A stretch of 64,000 nt of DNA, from NCBI RefSeq assembly GCF_900112195.1, contig NZ_FOKR01000006.1, forward strand, positions 1-64,000. The letters are read 5' to 3'. The DNA is from Butyrivibrio sp. YAB3001 (GTDB lineage Bacteria; Bacillota; Clostridia; Lachnospirales; Lachnospiraceae). The stretch's first letter is position 1. Each line of letters starts with the position of its first letter. The notes below the pieces were generated by a model, which was not told where the DNA came from, did no database searches, and saw nothing but the letters and a program-made list of their open reading frames with translations. Made by a program: the position numbers and the translations under genes. Positions 52,629 through 61,750 of the stretch are shown in pieces.

Positions 52629-54887
52629 TTATACTTCAAATACATCCACAATTCTATCCTTAAGCCCGGTATACCTTTTTAACTGTTCTTCATTATCAAC
52701 CATTCCAAATAACGTCTGGCTGCTCCCCAATATGCACACTGTACTCTTCGCCCTTGTAACAGCAGTATATAAAAGATTTCTGTTAAGCAGCATTCTCGGC
52801 CCGCCAAGAAGAGGCATGACAACAGCCGGATATTCACTTCCCTGTGACTTGTGGATAGTGATGGCGTAAGCAAGTTCGATCTCTTCCAACTCATTAAAAT
52901 GATATCTCACCCTTCTGTGTTCATCATATTCCACCACCACATCCTGCGAGTATTCGTTTATCTCTCTGACAATGCCCATATCTCCATTAAATATGCCCGT
53001 TCCTGAATCAATGACTACATTATACTTGCCAACAACTTCCCACTGCGCCTGATAATTATTTTTAATCTGCATCACCTTATCGCCTTCGCGCAATATAAGG
53101 TCTCCATAAACATGTTCTTTCTTGGAGGATGATGGCGGATTAAGCTTTTCCTGTAAAACTGAATTCAGCTGAATAACTCCAAGAGGTCCCTTTCTCATGG
53201 GTGTAAGAACCTGAATATCATAGGGCTCAGCATCCACATATCCGGGAAGTTTGTCACGGATAAGAAGGATCAGGTGATTATATATGACATCACAGTCATT
53301 TCTTTCCAGAAAAAAGAAGTCTTTACTCTTGTTATCTATAACAGGCTTTTCTCCGTTGTGTATCCTATGAGCATTCATGACAATATCACTTTCTTCCGCC
53401 TGTCTGAATATTTTTTGCAGTATGATTGTCGGAAACTTACCGCACTTAATAAGGTCACTTAGCACCTGTCCCGGACCTACACTTGGAAGCTGCGAACTGT
53501 CACCCACAAGAATAAGATGTGTTCCAACAGTCAGTGCTTTTAAGAGCGCATAAAAAAGATGTATATCCACCATCGACATTTCATCAATGATAATCGCATC
53601 TGTCTCAAGAGGATTGTCCTTATTTTTCTCAAAATGAACCCCGGATCGACTTGTATTGTCATCACTGACCTGCCCTGATACTTCAAGCAATCTATGTATT
53701 GTTCTTGCTTCATACCCGGTTGCCTCAGTCATTCTTTTTGCAGCTCGTCCGGTGGGGGCCGCAAGCATAATATCCATTCCCTCACTGGCATAATAATTGA
53801 TAATTGTATTTATTGTAGTTGTCTTTCCGGTTCCCGGACCACCCGTTATGATAACAATTCCATTAGTAACACTTTTTAGTACCGCATCCCTTTGGAGTTC
53901 ATCAAGCTCAATACATTTCTTTTTTTCTATATCCAGGATCTTAGAACGTATCTCCTGCTCCTTCTCATCAGGCGTAAGGCTCATTTTATTAAGTTCCTCA
54001 AGCATTACTGCGCAGCCCTGTTCTTCATAGTAATAGCTCGAAAGATAAATCTCATTATCATGCTTGCACACCAGTTTTTTATCCATAATGAGATTTCCTA
54101 TATAAATCTTTATACTCTCCGCATCAATATCTGTATCAGTTCCATTCGTCAGTATCTCAACTGTTTTGTCAATCAAAGCCTCCATTGGTAAAAAAGTATT
54201 ACCATCCATGGAAGACTGTGACAAACTATATAAAATTCCGGACTTTATTCGATACTCTGAGTCAACAGAAATCCCCACTTTGGAAGCAATTTCATCTGCA
54301 GTTTTAAAACCGACACCGCTAATATCGTCAGCTAGCTGATATGGATTTTCTTTTAATATTGCATAAACTCTTTCGCCATACTGGTTAAAAATCTTTACCG
54401 CAAGAGTGTTACTTATCCCATATTGCTGCAAAAAGATCATTGCATCGCGCATCGCCCGCTTTTCATGCATCTGGAGTGAAAAATCTATTGCTTTTTCATG
54501 GCTGATGCCTTTGATTTTTTCCGCAAGGACTTCCGGTTCATCTTCAATTATCCTGAAGGAATCGTCGCCAAATTCTTTAACAATCTTGGCAGCCATTTTT
54601 TCTCCAATTCCCTTTATTGCCCCACTGCCTAGATAACGCTGCATTGAAGCTGCATCATCCGGAAGCGTTATCTTAAATGAAGATATTTTAAATTGCATGC
54701 CATAAACAGGATGATTGACATAGCAACCTTCCATTTCAAGAGAATCGCCTATTCCAGCATCCTTGAAATTGCCTGTGCACACAACCTCATCATCTGCAGT
54801 TATGAGATTTGCAACACCATAACCATTTTCAGCATTTTTAAATATAAAATGTTCTATATATCCTTTTAGCTTCTCAACTTCTGTCAT
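52629..54887 (-). CDS. recD2: ATP-dependent RecD2-like DNA helicase
   Basis: A 5'-3' SF1B helicase of 752 residues. The N-terminal region carries helix-hairpin-helix units (GSGAIKGIGEKMAAKIV, AVKIFNQYGERV, ISGVGFKTADEIA). The motor shows Walker A GGPGTGKTTTINTI at about 350, motif II IIDEMSMVD, GDSSQLPSVGPGQVL, and the late ITIHKSQGSEYPAVVMPL. RecD2 helps restart or limit stalled forks and has no RecBC partner. It is the first gene of the ten-gene operon; AAGG lies upstream of the ATG. A promoter in the 54888-55106 gap is not obvious. Confidence 0.93.
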   Translation of the reverse strand: MTEVEKLKGYIEHFIFKNAENGYGVANLITADDEVVCTGNFKDAGIGDSLEMEGCYVNHPVYGMQFKISSFKITLPDDAASMQRYLGSGAIKGIGEKMAAKIVKEFGDDSFRIIEDEPEVLAEKIKGISHEKAIDFSLQMHEKRAMRDAMIFLQQYGISNTLAVKIFNQYGERVYAILKENPYQLADDISGVGFKTADEIASKVGISVDSEYRIKSGILYSLSQSSMDGNTFLPMEALIDKTVEILTNGTDTDIDAESIKIYIGNLIMDKKLVCKHDNEIYLSSYYYEEQGCAVMLEELNKMSLTPDEKEQEIRSKILDIEKKKCIELDELQRDAVLKSVTNGIVIITGGPGTGKTTTINTIINYYASEGMDIMLAAPTGRAAKRMTEATGYEARTIHRLLEVSGQVSDDNTSRSGVHFEKNKDNPLETDAIIIDEMSMVDIHLFYALLKALTVGTHLILVGDSSQLPSVGPGQVLSDLIKCGKFPTIILQKIFRQAEESDIVMNAHRIHNGEKPVIDNKSKDFFFLERNDCDVIYNHLILLIRDKLPGYVDAEPYDIQVLTPMRKGPLGVIQLNSVLQEKLNPPSSSKKEHVYGDLILREGDKVMQIKNNYQAQWEVVGKYNVVIDSGTGIFNGDMGIVREINEYSQDVVVEYDEHRRVRYHFNELEEIELAYAITIHKSQGSEYPAVVMPLLGGPRMLLNRNLLYTAVTRAKSTVCILGSSQTLFGMVDNEEQLKRYTGLKDRIVDVFEV

Positions 54888-55106
54888 CTATCTACCTTAT
54901 ACCAAAATCAATAATTTTGTTTTTCAACAATATTCATTTGTCTGCATAACTATATTGTTAATAGTAATGTCACGTATTGTTCAACGCAATGCGCTACCAT
55001 AGTCCTGCAGAACATTCGAAAATCATGGGAATCCCCACTTTTTCTCATATTTTGTAAGGTCATAAGGTTTTTCCCTCCTGACATCACATCATATATAATA
55101 GCACAT

Positions 55107-55149
55107 AAAAAGCCGCATAATTCTTAATCTTTCTTAAGAATTATGCGGC
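55107..55149 (-). terminator. Strong terminator after the flagellar rod operon
   Basis: A perfect 16-bp stem (55112-55127 with 55134-55149) with a six-base loop, followed by TTTTT on the minus strand, lies 22 bases after the rod-binding gene stop. It isolates the mbl-flagellar unit from recD2. The rest of 54888-55106 is AT-rich; I see no gene and only weak promoter-like hexamers. Confidence 0.93.
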
Positions 55150-55170
55150 ATATCGTCTTTTTTTATTCAA

Positions 55171-55578
55171 TCATTCATTATCTGTAGTATTTACCTGCTC
55201 TGCAGCCACAGGGATGTCGTAATTTCGTTTGAGATTTTCATATAACATCTGTGCAAATCCATTGCTCTGTTTTTCTACAGATGTTGCGCAAATATCCTGA
55301 AGTGTCTCCCCTTTAAAATAATCTACCAGAGTTTTTGTGGATTGATCCTCTTCCTCCGGCTTTAAGGCATCGACAGATTTTTGCATTTCCTTGAACATCT
55401 GCTCCAAAAAATACGCTTCAAAATTCTTGCATGCAGCCCACAATTCATCATCCGAAGACTTATCCGAAACATTCTGAAGTTTTCTCTGAAGTTCGATAGT
55501 GCTGGCATTTTTACTCTCATTTGCAGCATAATCGGTTAATGCTGTGGCACTAAGCCCTTTAATATCAAGTCCCGCCAT
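55171..55578 (-). CDS. Flagellar rod-binding protein, FlgJ N-terminal type
   Basis: A 135-residue protein matching the rod-binding (FlgJ N-terminal) domain: SDDELWAACKNFEAYFLEQMFKEMQKSVDA, then TLVDYFKGETLQDICATS and GFAQMLYENLKRNY. In proteobacteria FlgJ carries an added peptidoglycan hydrolase domain; here it is absent, as is common in Firmicutes, so another enzyme must open the wall. It acts as a rod cap during assembly. It is 64 bases after the FlgG-type gene and ends the operon. Confidence 0.9.
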   Translation of the reverse strand: MAGLDIKGLSATALTDYAANESKNASTIELQRKLQNVSDKSSDDELWAACKNFEAYFLEQMFKEMQKSVDALKPEEEDQSTKTLVDYFKGETLQDICATSVEKQSNGFAQMLYENLKRNYDIPVAAEQVNTTDNE

Positions 55579-55641
55579 AGATCAATCACCCCCGATAATC
55601 AAAATCATAAGACCACTAAAACATCTTAACCATAATCAAAA

Positions 55642-56466
55642 TTATCTCTTAAGTCCGTTAGCTGTCTGCATCATTTCATCGGTAGTCTTAATAGCTGTAG
55701 AATTCATTTCATATGCTCTCTGAGCAACGATAAGATTTACCATCTCAGTAGCTACATTTACATTAGAGCCCTCAAGATATCCCTGAACCAGTTCACTCTT
55801 CTTTATCTGATTTCCTGCTGTTGACTCGAGAATAGGAGCTCCACTTGCAGCTGTCTCTCTCCATGCAACGCTTCCAACTCTCTCAAGGCCTTCTCTGTTT
55901 GTAAACTGCCAAAGTCCAATCTGTTTTCCCTGATCCTGTGGAATTCCCTTATCGTCCGGATAATAAATCTTTCCTTCGCCATCTATTGTAATTCTGCTGG
56001 CAACTGCATTGTCCATGGTAATCGGCTGATTGTTAATATCAAGCACAGGATTACCCTCAGCAGTAGTAAGTTCGATCTGTGTTCCACCTGATGTAACAAG
56101 CGCCCAAGTAAAATTACCATTTCTGGTATATATGGTATCACCATTAGCATCCTGATATCCAAAGAATCCATCACCGCTTATAGCTAAAGCAGCAGGATTA
56201 TCATTATTTAAAAGTGATCCCTGACTAAAAAACTGATTTATGGAAGAAGTGCGAACGCCAAGACCAACCTGAGAAGTTACAGGTTTGGGCGAACCGTTTG
56301 CTGTAGTTGTTACAGTCTGAAGTTCCTGATACAAAAGAGACTTAAACTGCGCGCCCTGAGCCTTATATCCGGTAGAGTTAACATTTGCCAAATTATTAGA
56401 AATAGTGTCAACATTTGTCTGCTGAGCATTCATACCAGTTGCAGCTGACCATAAGCTTCTTACCAT
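55642..56466 (-). CDS. Flagellar distal rod protein FlgG-type (FlhP-like)
   Basis: A 274-residue rod protein. It opens with the family N-terminus VRSLWSAATGMNAQQTNVDTISNNLANVNSTGYK and closes with SNVNVATEMVNLIVAQRAYEMNSTAIKTTDEMMQTA, the coiled-coil ends that interlock in the rod. FlgG forms the distal rod between the proximal rod and the hook; the second of the B. subtilis pair after mbl is FlhP. It is exported by the flagellar type III apparatus and has no signal peptide. The 163 bases before it contain small hairpins. Confidence 0.92.
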   Translation of the reverse strand: MVRSLWSAATGMNAQQTNVDTISNNLANVNSTGYKAQGAQFKSLLYQELQTVTTTANGSPKPVTSQVGLGVRTSSINQFFSQGSLLNNDNPAALAISGDGFFGYQDANGDTIYTRNGNFTWALVTSGGTQIELTTAEGNPVLDINNQPITMDNAVASRITIDGEGKIYYPDDKGIPQDQGKQIGLWQFTNREGLERVGSVAWRETAASGAPILESTAGNQIKKSELVQGYLEGSNVNVATEMVNLIVAQRAYEMNSTAIKTTDEMMQTANGLKR

Positions 56467-56629
56467 AAGCTACCTCCAAATACCAGTTATGCTTTCTTAT
56501 CGTCCTCCATGACTGATAATCAACACATCTCTTTTTTCATGTACTATATCGTCTGTTGTTCTTCCTTAATTTATTAAGAAACTATAAACTTTATTGCAAA
56601 CAACAGATTACTTAGTCACTTACTATGCA

Positions 56630-57460
56630 TCAAAGCTTGCCAAGCTGCCCGGCAGCAATTTCCAAGGTACTGTCAATTGTTGTTATCATCTTCTGATTGG
56701 TATCATAATTTCTCTGTACTGCGATCATATTCACCATTTCATCAACAATCGAGACATTCGACTGTTCCAGAAATCCCGCATAGACTGAATAATTTTCTGA
56801 AGCTTCTGCATTTCCATCATCTACCGGGTAAAAGAAATTTTCACCATAGTGCTCCAAAGTATCGTAGCTTATTCTTCCATCTGGATAAGTAGTCTTCTCA
56901 AAATCAAACACACCGATTTTTGCAACTACTGCTCCATCCTGCATGATCTCACCCTGAGTATTCACCGTTACAGGAATATTAGGATCAAGCTGTATATGGG
57001 AACCTCCATCAGAAAGCACAAAATCACCATCCTGTGTAACAAGCACACCCTCAGTGTTCAGGGTAAAATTACCATCTCTTGTATACATTGTGGAAGTTTC
57101 ACCCGCAGTATCTTTTTGAATATTAACTGCTTTATTAGTGTGTTCCACAGCAAAAAAGCCATATCCACTGATAGCGAAATCGAAGGTATTGTTAGTTTCC
57201 TTCATTGGTCCTTCGCTCCAGTCGACATAGCCTTCTCCAATTTTCACACCAGGATTAATAATGCCCAATCCACGTGCTGTATGTGGGGCATCTGTATAAT
57301 CCTTTATTTTAAGCGCCAGCTGGTCTTTGAAAGACTGAGCTGTAGCGCCTTCTTTTTTATATCCATTAGTGTTGGCATTAGCAAGATTGTTAGTAAGCAC
57401 ATCCATTCTGTGCTGTTCATTGATCATTCCAGTGTAAGCTGTGTATAGACCTTTAACCAT
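56630..57460 (-). CDS. Flagellar rod protein FlgF-type (FlhO-like)
   Basis: A 276-residue rod protein with the paralogous N-terminus VKGLYTAYTGMINEQHRMDVLTNNLANANTNGYKKEGA and C-terminus SNVSIVDEMVNMIAVQRNYDTNQKMITTID. It corresponds to FlhO, the partner of FlhP, and would lie in the proximal part of the rod. It follows mbl after 160 bases. In that gap an 8-bp hairpin (57497-57504 with 57508-57515) lies about 40 bases before the ATG and may affect its translation; no flagellar sigma-factor site is convincing. Confidence 0.9.
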   Translation of the reverse strand: MVKGLYTAYTGMINEQHRMDVLTNNLANANTNGYKKEGATAQSFKDQLALKIKDYTDAPHTARGLGIINPGVKIGEGYVDWSEGPMKETNNTFDFAISGYGFFAVEHTNKAVNIQKDTAGETSTMYTRDGNFTLNTEGVLVTQDGDFVLSDGGSHIQLDPNIPVTVNTQGEIMQDGAVVAKIGVFDFEKTTYPDGRISYDTLEHYGENFFYPVDDGNAEASENYSVYAGFLEQSNVSIVDEMVNMIAVQRNYDTNQKMITTIDSTLEIAAGQLGKL

Positions 57461-57496
57461 GCAATATCCCTCATACCATCCTGGTCTTATCTGCGC

Positions 57497-57515
57497 GCAT
57501 TCAATCCTTGAATGC
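57497..57515 (-). promoter_or_regulatory. Perfect 8-bp hairpin upstream of the first flagellar rod gene
   Basis: GCATTCAA at 57497-57504 pairs with TTGAATGC at 57508-57515 across a three-base loop. It lies between mbl and flhO in the leader and has no T-run, so it is not a terminator. It could stabilise processed flagellar mRNA or slow translation. Confidence 0.4.
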
Positions 57516-57620
57516 CAAAGCTTTTTAGCTGTAAACGGTTATATTAACACCATGCGCAGAAAACCAGAGAGTTATCGCATTACCACACCTGCGTGATTCA
57601 CTGATTCAATCAGTAAATTC

Positions 57621-58613
57621 TTAATCTTCGTGATATCCAACAATAAACTCGACATAACGACCAGTTCCAATAGCAACTGCTGTCATTGGATCCTCTGCTG
57701 TCATAGTATTGATACCAGTTTTTGAATAGATAAGATCCTCAAGACCACGAAGAAGTGCTCCACCACCAGTAAGTACAATTCCTCTGTCAGCAATATCTGC
57801 TGCAAGTTCAGGAGGTGTATTTTCAAGCACACTGTGAATAGCCTCGATAATCTGTGATGTAGGTTCTCTAAGAGCTTCCTCTGTCTCTTCTGAAGATACT
57901 CTTACCGTCTTAGGAAGACCTGTAACAAGGTTTCTCCCCCTTACATCCATAAAATCTTCTTCTGCGCGAGGGTATGCTGAACCGATCTTGATCTTGATGT
58001 CCTCAGCTGTACGATCACCGATAAGAAGATTATGTTTCTTTCTCATATAACGAACGATAGCTTCGTCGAAATCGTCTCCTGCCACTTTAACAGATGTACT
58101 TACAACTGTTCCGCCAAGAGAAATAACAGCAATATCAGATGTTCCACCACCTATATCTACGATCATGTTTCCGCAAGGCTTTGTAATATCAATTCCAGCT
58201 CCGATAGCAGCAGCTATAGGCTCTTCAATAGTCTTAACTTCTCTTGCGCCACACAATCTTGTAGCATCTTCAACAGCCTTCTTCTCAACCTCAGTAGCTC
58301 CGCTGGGAACACATACAGCAATAAAAGGTTTGCGATGGATTCTACGTCCAATAGCCTTCTTGATGAAGTATCTCATCATCTGTTCAGTAATCTTGTAGTT
58401 GGAAATAACGCCCTGTCTAAGCGGTCTTACTGCGACGATGTTGCCGGGAGTACGACCAAGCATAAGTCTGGCGTCCTCACCGATTGCCTTTATCTCTTCT
58501 GTATCTCTGTCATAAGCAACAACTGATGGTTCCTTTAAAACAACGCCCTTGCCTCTGATATAAACAAGAACAGAAGCTGTTCCCAAATCGATTCCAATAT
58601 CTGCGTACTGCAT
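57621..58613 (-). CDS. mbl: Rod-shape-determining protein, MreB/Mbl type
   Basis: A bacterial actin of 330 residues that directs lateral wall synthesis. Actin-type motifs are clear: DIGIDLGTASVLVYIRGKG (phosphate 1), MIVDIGGGTSDIAVISLGG (phosphate 2), GIVLTGGGALLRGLEDLI (adenosine) and RPLRQGVISNYKITEQMM. I use mbl because the flagellar pair that follows is the one found after mbl in B. subtilis. A promoter with TATAAT lies about 80 bases upstream. Confidence 0.93.
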   Translation of the reverse strand: MQYADIGIDLGTASVLVYIRGKGVVLKEPSVVAYDRDTEEIKAIGEDARLMLGRTPGNIVAVRPLRQGVISNYKITEQMMRYFIKKAIGRRIHRKPFIAVCVPSGATEVEKKAVEDATRLCGAREVKTIEEPIAAAIGAGIDITKPCGNMIVDIGGGTSDIAVISLGGTVVSTSVKVAGDDFDEAIVRYMRKKHNLLIGDRTAEDIKIKIGSAYPRAEEDFMDVRGRNLVTGLPKTVRVSSEETEEALREPTSQIIEAIHSVLENTPPELAADIADRGIVLTGGGALLRGLEDLIYSKTGINTMTAEDPMTAVAIGTGRYVEFIVGYHED

Positions 58614-58687
58614 AATTCCTTAGTACCCCTTTCAATGTAAAAACAAAACACTAATTGTTTTGATAGTTAGCTCACAATATCATAGAA

Positions 58688-58715
58688 ATTATAAACCAAA
58701 TCTCATCACTTGAAA
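58688..58715 (-). promoter_or_regulatory. Candidate sigma-A promoter of mbl
   Basis: On the minus strand TTTCAA (complement of 58710-58715) and TATAAT (complement of 58688-58693) are 16 bases apart, about 75-100 bases before the mbl ATG. The -10 is perfect, the -35 weak. A 6-bp inverted repeat (CAAAAC/GTTTTG) lies between promoter and start. Confidence 0.45.
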
Positions 58716-58770
58716 AGGGGCACGAAATTCATCCTACAGTTATATCGGCTATAAAATAAATAATCTTTAG

Positions 58771-58839
58771 AAAAAACGCAAAAATAAGTGTGTTATATTG
58801 TTAATTCATAATCGAATTATAAACAAATAACACACTTAT
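58771..58839 (-). terminator. Terminator of the uvrBA operon
   Basis: A perfect 13-bp stem (58784-58796 with 58827-58839) encloses a 30-base loop that can itself fold. On the minus strand the stem is followed by TTTT and, a few bases on, TTTTTT. It follows uvrA by 11 bases. The 236-base gap to mbl holds this and the mbl promoter only. Confidence 0.82.
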
Positions 58840-58849
58840 CCGTAATTAC

Positions 58850-61738
58850 TTATTTCAGCATTTTCTTAATATACGCACCGGTATAAGATTTTTTACACTT
58901 TGCTACTTCTTCAGGTGTTCCAGAGACAACAACCGTGCCACCACCTGAACCGCCCTCAGGCCCCATATCTATTATGTAATCACCTGTCTTTATAACATCA
59001 AGGTTATGCTCAATAACAACCACCGTATTTCCCTGCTCAACAAGCTGATGCATTATTTTTACAAGTTTTTGTACATCTGCAAAATGAAGTCCTGTTGTAG
59101 GCTCATCAAGTATGTAAACAGTCTTGCCGGTACCAACCTTACTTAATTCAGTAGCAAGTTTAATTCTTTGAGCCTCACCGCCGGAAAGTTCCGTACTTGG
59201 CTGACCAAGCTTAATGTATCCAAGGCCTACATCATAAAGAGTCTGTATCTTTCTTTTTATTGTCTTTACGTTTTCAAAGAATGTAAGAGCTTCTTCAACA
59301 GTCATATCAAGCACATCATAGATATTTTTCCCTTTGTACTTAACTTCAAGAGTCTCATGGTTATATCTCTTGCCGCCGCACACTTCACACGGCACATATA
59401 CATCAGGCAAAAAGTGCATCTCAATCTTGATAATTCCATCGCCTCCGCAAGCCTCGCATCTTCCACCTTTGACATTAAAAGAAAATCTTCCCTTCTTGTA
59501 GCCTCTTGCCTTGGCATCCGGTGTTCCCGCAAAAAGATCCCTTATCATATCAAAAACGCCTGTGTAAGTGGCAGGATTTGATCTTGGTGTTCTTCCAATA
59601 GGTGACTGGTCAATTGCAATGACCTTATCAACCTGCTCCAGCCCCTCAATAGCCTTATGCTTGCCGGGTATACATCTTGCTCTGTTAAGTTCTTTTGCCA
59701 AACGCTTGTAAAGAATCTCATTGACCAGAGAACTCTTACCCGATCCTGAAACGCCGGTAACAATCGTCATAACTCCAAGAGGAATCTCAACATCTATATC
59801 TTTAAGGTTATTCTCCTTTGCACCTATAACTTTAATAAAACCTGATGGTTTTCTCCTTTCAGAAGGGACTTCAATCTTGAGCTTACCGGATAGATACTGG
59901 CCTGTAATCGACTCCTTAACCTTCATGATCTCTTCTGCCGTTCCAACTGCCACGATCTTACCACCATGTGAACCGGCTCCGGGTCCCACATCAACAATAT
60001 AATCCGCTTCTCTCATAGTATCCTCATCATGTTCAACCACAATAAGGGTATTTCCAAGATCACGAAGATTCTTCAATGTGTTTAAAAGCTTGTCATTGTC
60101 CCTCTGATGAAGGCCAATACTTGGTTCATCAAGGATATAGCAGACGCCGCAAAGTCCTGAACCTATCTGTGTTGCAAGCCTTATTCTCTGTGCTTCGCCG
60201 CCTGACAATGTACCTGTAGCTCGTGACAAAGATAAATAATCAAGTCCCACATCAATCAAAAATCCTACTCTTGCCCTGATTTCTTTTAGAACCTGCGCTC
60301 CGATAACCATCTGATGTTCTGATAAATTAAGATTTTCAAGATATTCATGAAGCTCCTTTATTGACATCGAAGTAATCTCAAAAATATTCTTGTCATCAAT
60401 GGTTACCGCCAGAGATTCCTTTTTAAGACGCTGACCTCCGCATAAAGGACAAGGAGTTATTCTCATAAACTCTTCATACTCAGCCTTCATATTCTCAGAA
60501 AAGGTCTCTTTATATCTCTGTTCAACATTTTTTATAAGTCCGTCAAAAAGAACAGGATAATCGCCAACGCCCCTGCTGCCTTCATAATGAACATTAACTG
60601 ACCTGTCAGCTCCGTAGACAAGCATATGTCTAACTTTTTCAGGTAAATCCTCGTAAGGTGTATCAAGACTAAATTTATATTCTTTGGCAAGAGCTCTCAG
60701 CGTAGCATTTGTAAAGCTTCCTTCCTTGTTAGAAGACTGCCATCCCATAACTACGATACAGCCATCATTGATAGATAGCTTTTTATCCGGAATCATAAGA
60801 TCCTCATCAAATTCCATCTTATATCCAAGCCCAAAACAATCAGGACAAGCGCCAAACGGATTATTAAAAGAAAAGCTTCTTGGTTCAATTTCAGGTACAC
60901 TAACACCACAGTCAGGACATGCAAAATTCTGGCTAAAGCTAAGTTCCTTACCATCTACAACATCAACAATAAGCAAGCCGTCAGCAAGTGCAAGCGCACT
61001 TTCAACCGAATCTGTAAGTCTTCGTCTTAAATTCTCATTATCCTGATGAACAACGATTCTATCTACAATGATCTCTATTGAATGTTTTATATTTTTATCA
61101 AGCTTTATCTCTTCTGAAAGATCATACTGACTTCCATCAATTCTGGCTCTCACATATCCCGCTCTTTTTGCCCTGTCAAGAGTTTTGGCATGCTCACCCT
61201 TCTTTCCCCTTACAACCGGAGCAAGTATCTGAAGCTTTGTCCCCTCTTCAAGCATCAAAATCTGGTCGCACATTTCATCAACTGTCTGACGCCTTATCTC
61301 ACGACCGCAATTGGGACAATGAGGAATTCCAATCCTTGCGTAAAGAAGTCTGAAATGATCATATATTTCTGTAACTGTTCCCACCGTAGACCTTGGATTT
61401 TTGTTGGTAGACTTCTGGTCTATTGAAATTGTGGGAGACAGTCCCTCAATCCGCTCAACATTTGGCTTATCCATCTGACCAAGAAACATTCTCGCATAAG
61501 AAGACAGTGATTCCATATACCTTCTCTGCCCTTCAGCAAAAATAGTATCAAATGCAAGCGATGATTTGCCTGAACCCGAAAGACCTGTAAAAACAGTGAG
61601 AGTTCCTCTTGGTATCTTAACACTTACATTCTTAAGATTATGCTCATTAGCCCCACGAACCCTGATGTAATCATGTATATCAGATGGTAATATTCTCTTT
61701 GTAGTTGTATTCTTTTTTGTCATCTTATTATCTGACAT
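58850..61738 (-). CDS. uvrA: UvrABC excinuclease subunit A
   Basis: UvrA is the damage-sensing ATPase of nucleotide excision repair, 962 residues. Two ABC modules are visible: [20 protein letters not shown] near residue 50 and [20 protein letters not shown] near 650, with signatures [13 protein letters not shown] and [13 protein letters not shown]. Zinc-binding CPNCG/CPDCG-type sites and CEACGGDG and CEVCGGKRY are present. The gene begins 12 bases after uvrB, so both are transcribed from the SOS-controlled promoter upstream of uvrB. Confidence 0.97.
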   Translation of the reverse strand: MSDNKMTKKNTTTKRILPSDIHDYIRVRGANEHNLKNVSVKIPRGTLTVFTGLSGSGKSSLAFDTIFAEGQRRYMESLSSYARMFLGQMDKPNVERIEGLSPTISIDQKSTNKNPRSTVGTVTEIYDHFRLLYARIGIPHCPNCGREIRRQTVDEMCDQILMLEEGTKLQILAPVVRGKKGEHAKTLDRAKRAGYVRARIDGSQYDLSEEIKLDKNIKHSIEIIVDRIVVHQDNENLRRRLTDSVESALALADGLLIVDVVDGKELSFSQNFACPDCGVSVPEIEPRSFSFNNPFGACPDCFGLGYKMEFDEDLMIPDKKLSINDGCIVVMGWQSSNKEGSFTNATLRALAKEYKFSLDTPYEDLPEKVRHMLVYGADRSVNVHYEGSRGVGDYPVLFDGLIKNVEQRYKETFSENMKAEYEEFMRITPCPLCGGQRLKKESLAVTIDDKNIFEITSMSIKELHEYLENLNLSEHQMVIGAQVLKEIRARVGFLIDVGLDYLSLSRATGTLSGGEAQRIRLATQIGSGLCGVCYILDEPSIGLHQRDNDKLLNTLKNLRDLGNTLIVVEHDEDTMREADYIVDVGPGAGSHGGKIVAVGTAEEIMKVKESITGQYLSGKLKIEVPSERRKPSGFIKVIGAKENNLKDIDVEIPLGVMTIVTGVSGSGKSSLVNEILYKRLAKELNRARCIPGKHKAIEGLEQVDKVIAIDQSPIGRTPRSNPATYTGVFDMIRDLFAGTPDAKARGYKKGRFSFNVKGGRCEACGGDGIIKIEMHFLPDVYVPCEVCGGKRYNHETLEVKYKGKNIYDVLDMTVEEALTFFENVKTIKRKIQTLYDVGLGYIKLGQPSTELSGGEAQRIKLATELSKVGTGKTVYILDEPTTGLHFADVQKLVKIMHQLVEQGNTVVVIEHNLDVIKTGDYIIDMGPEGGSGGGTVVVSGTPEEVAKCKKSYTGAYIKKMLK

Positions 61739-61750
61739 ATTGCTCTCCTA

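Noticed and set aside
57461..57620. Flagellar sigma-D promoter before flhO
   Set aside because: Only partial -10-like sequence (GCGATAA, GCAGATAA) is present, with no TAAA at the required distance.
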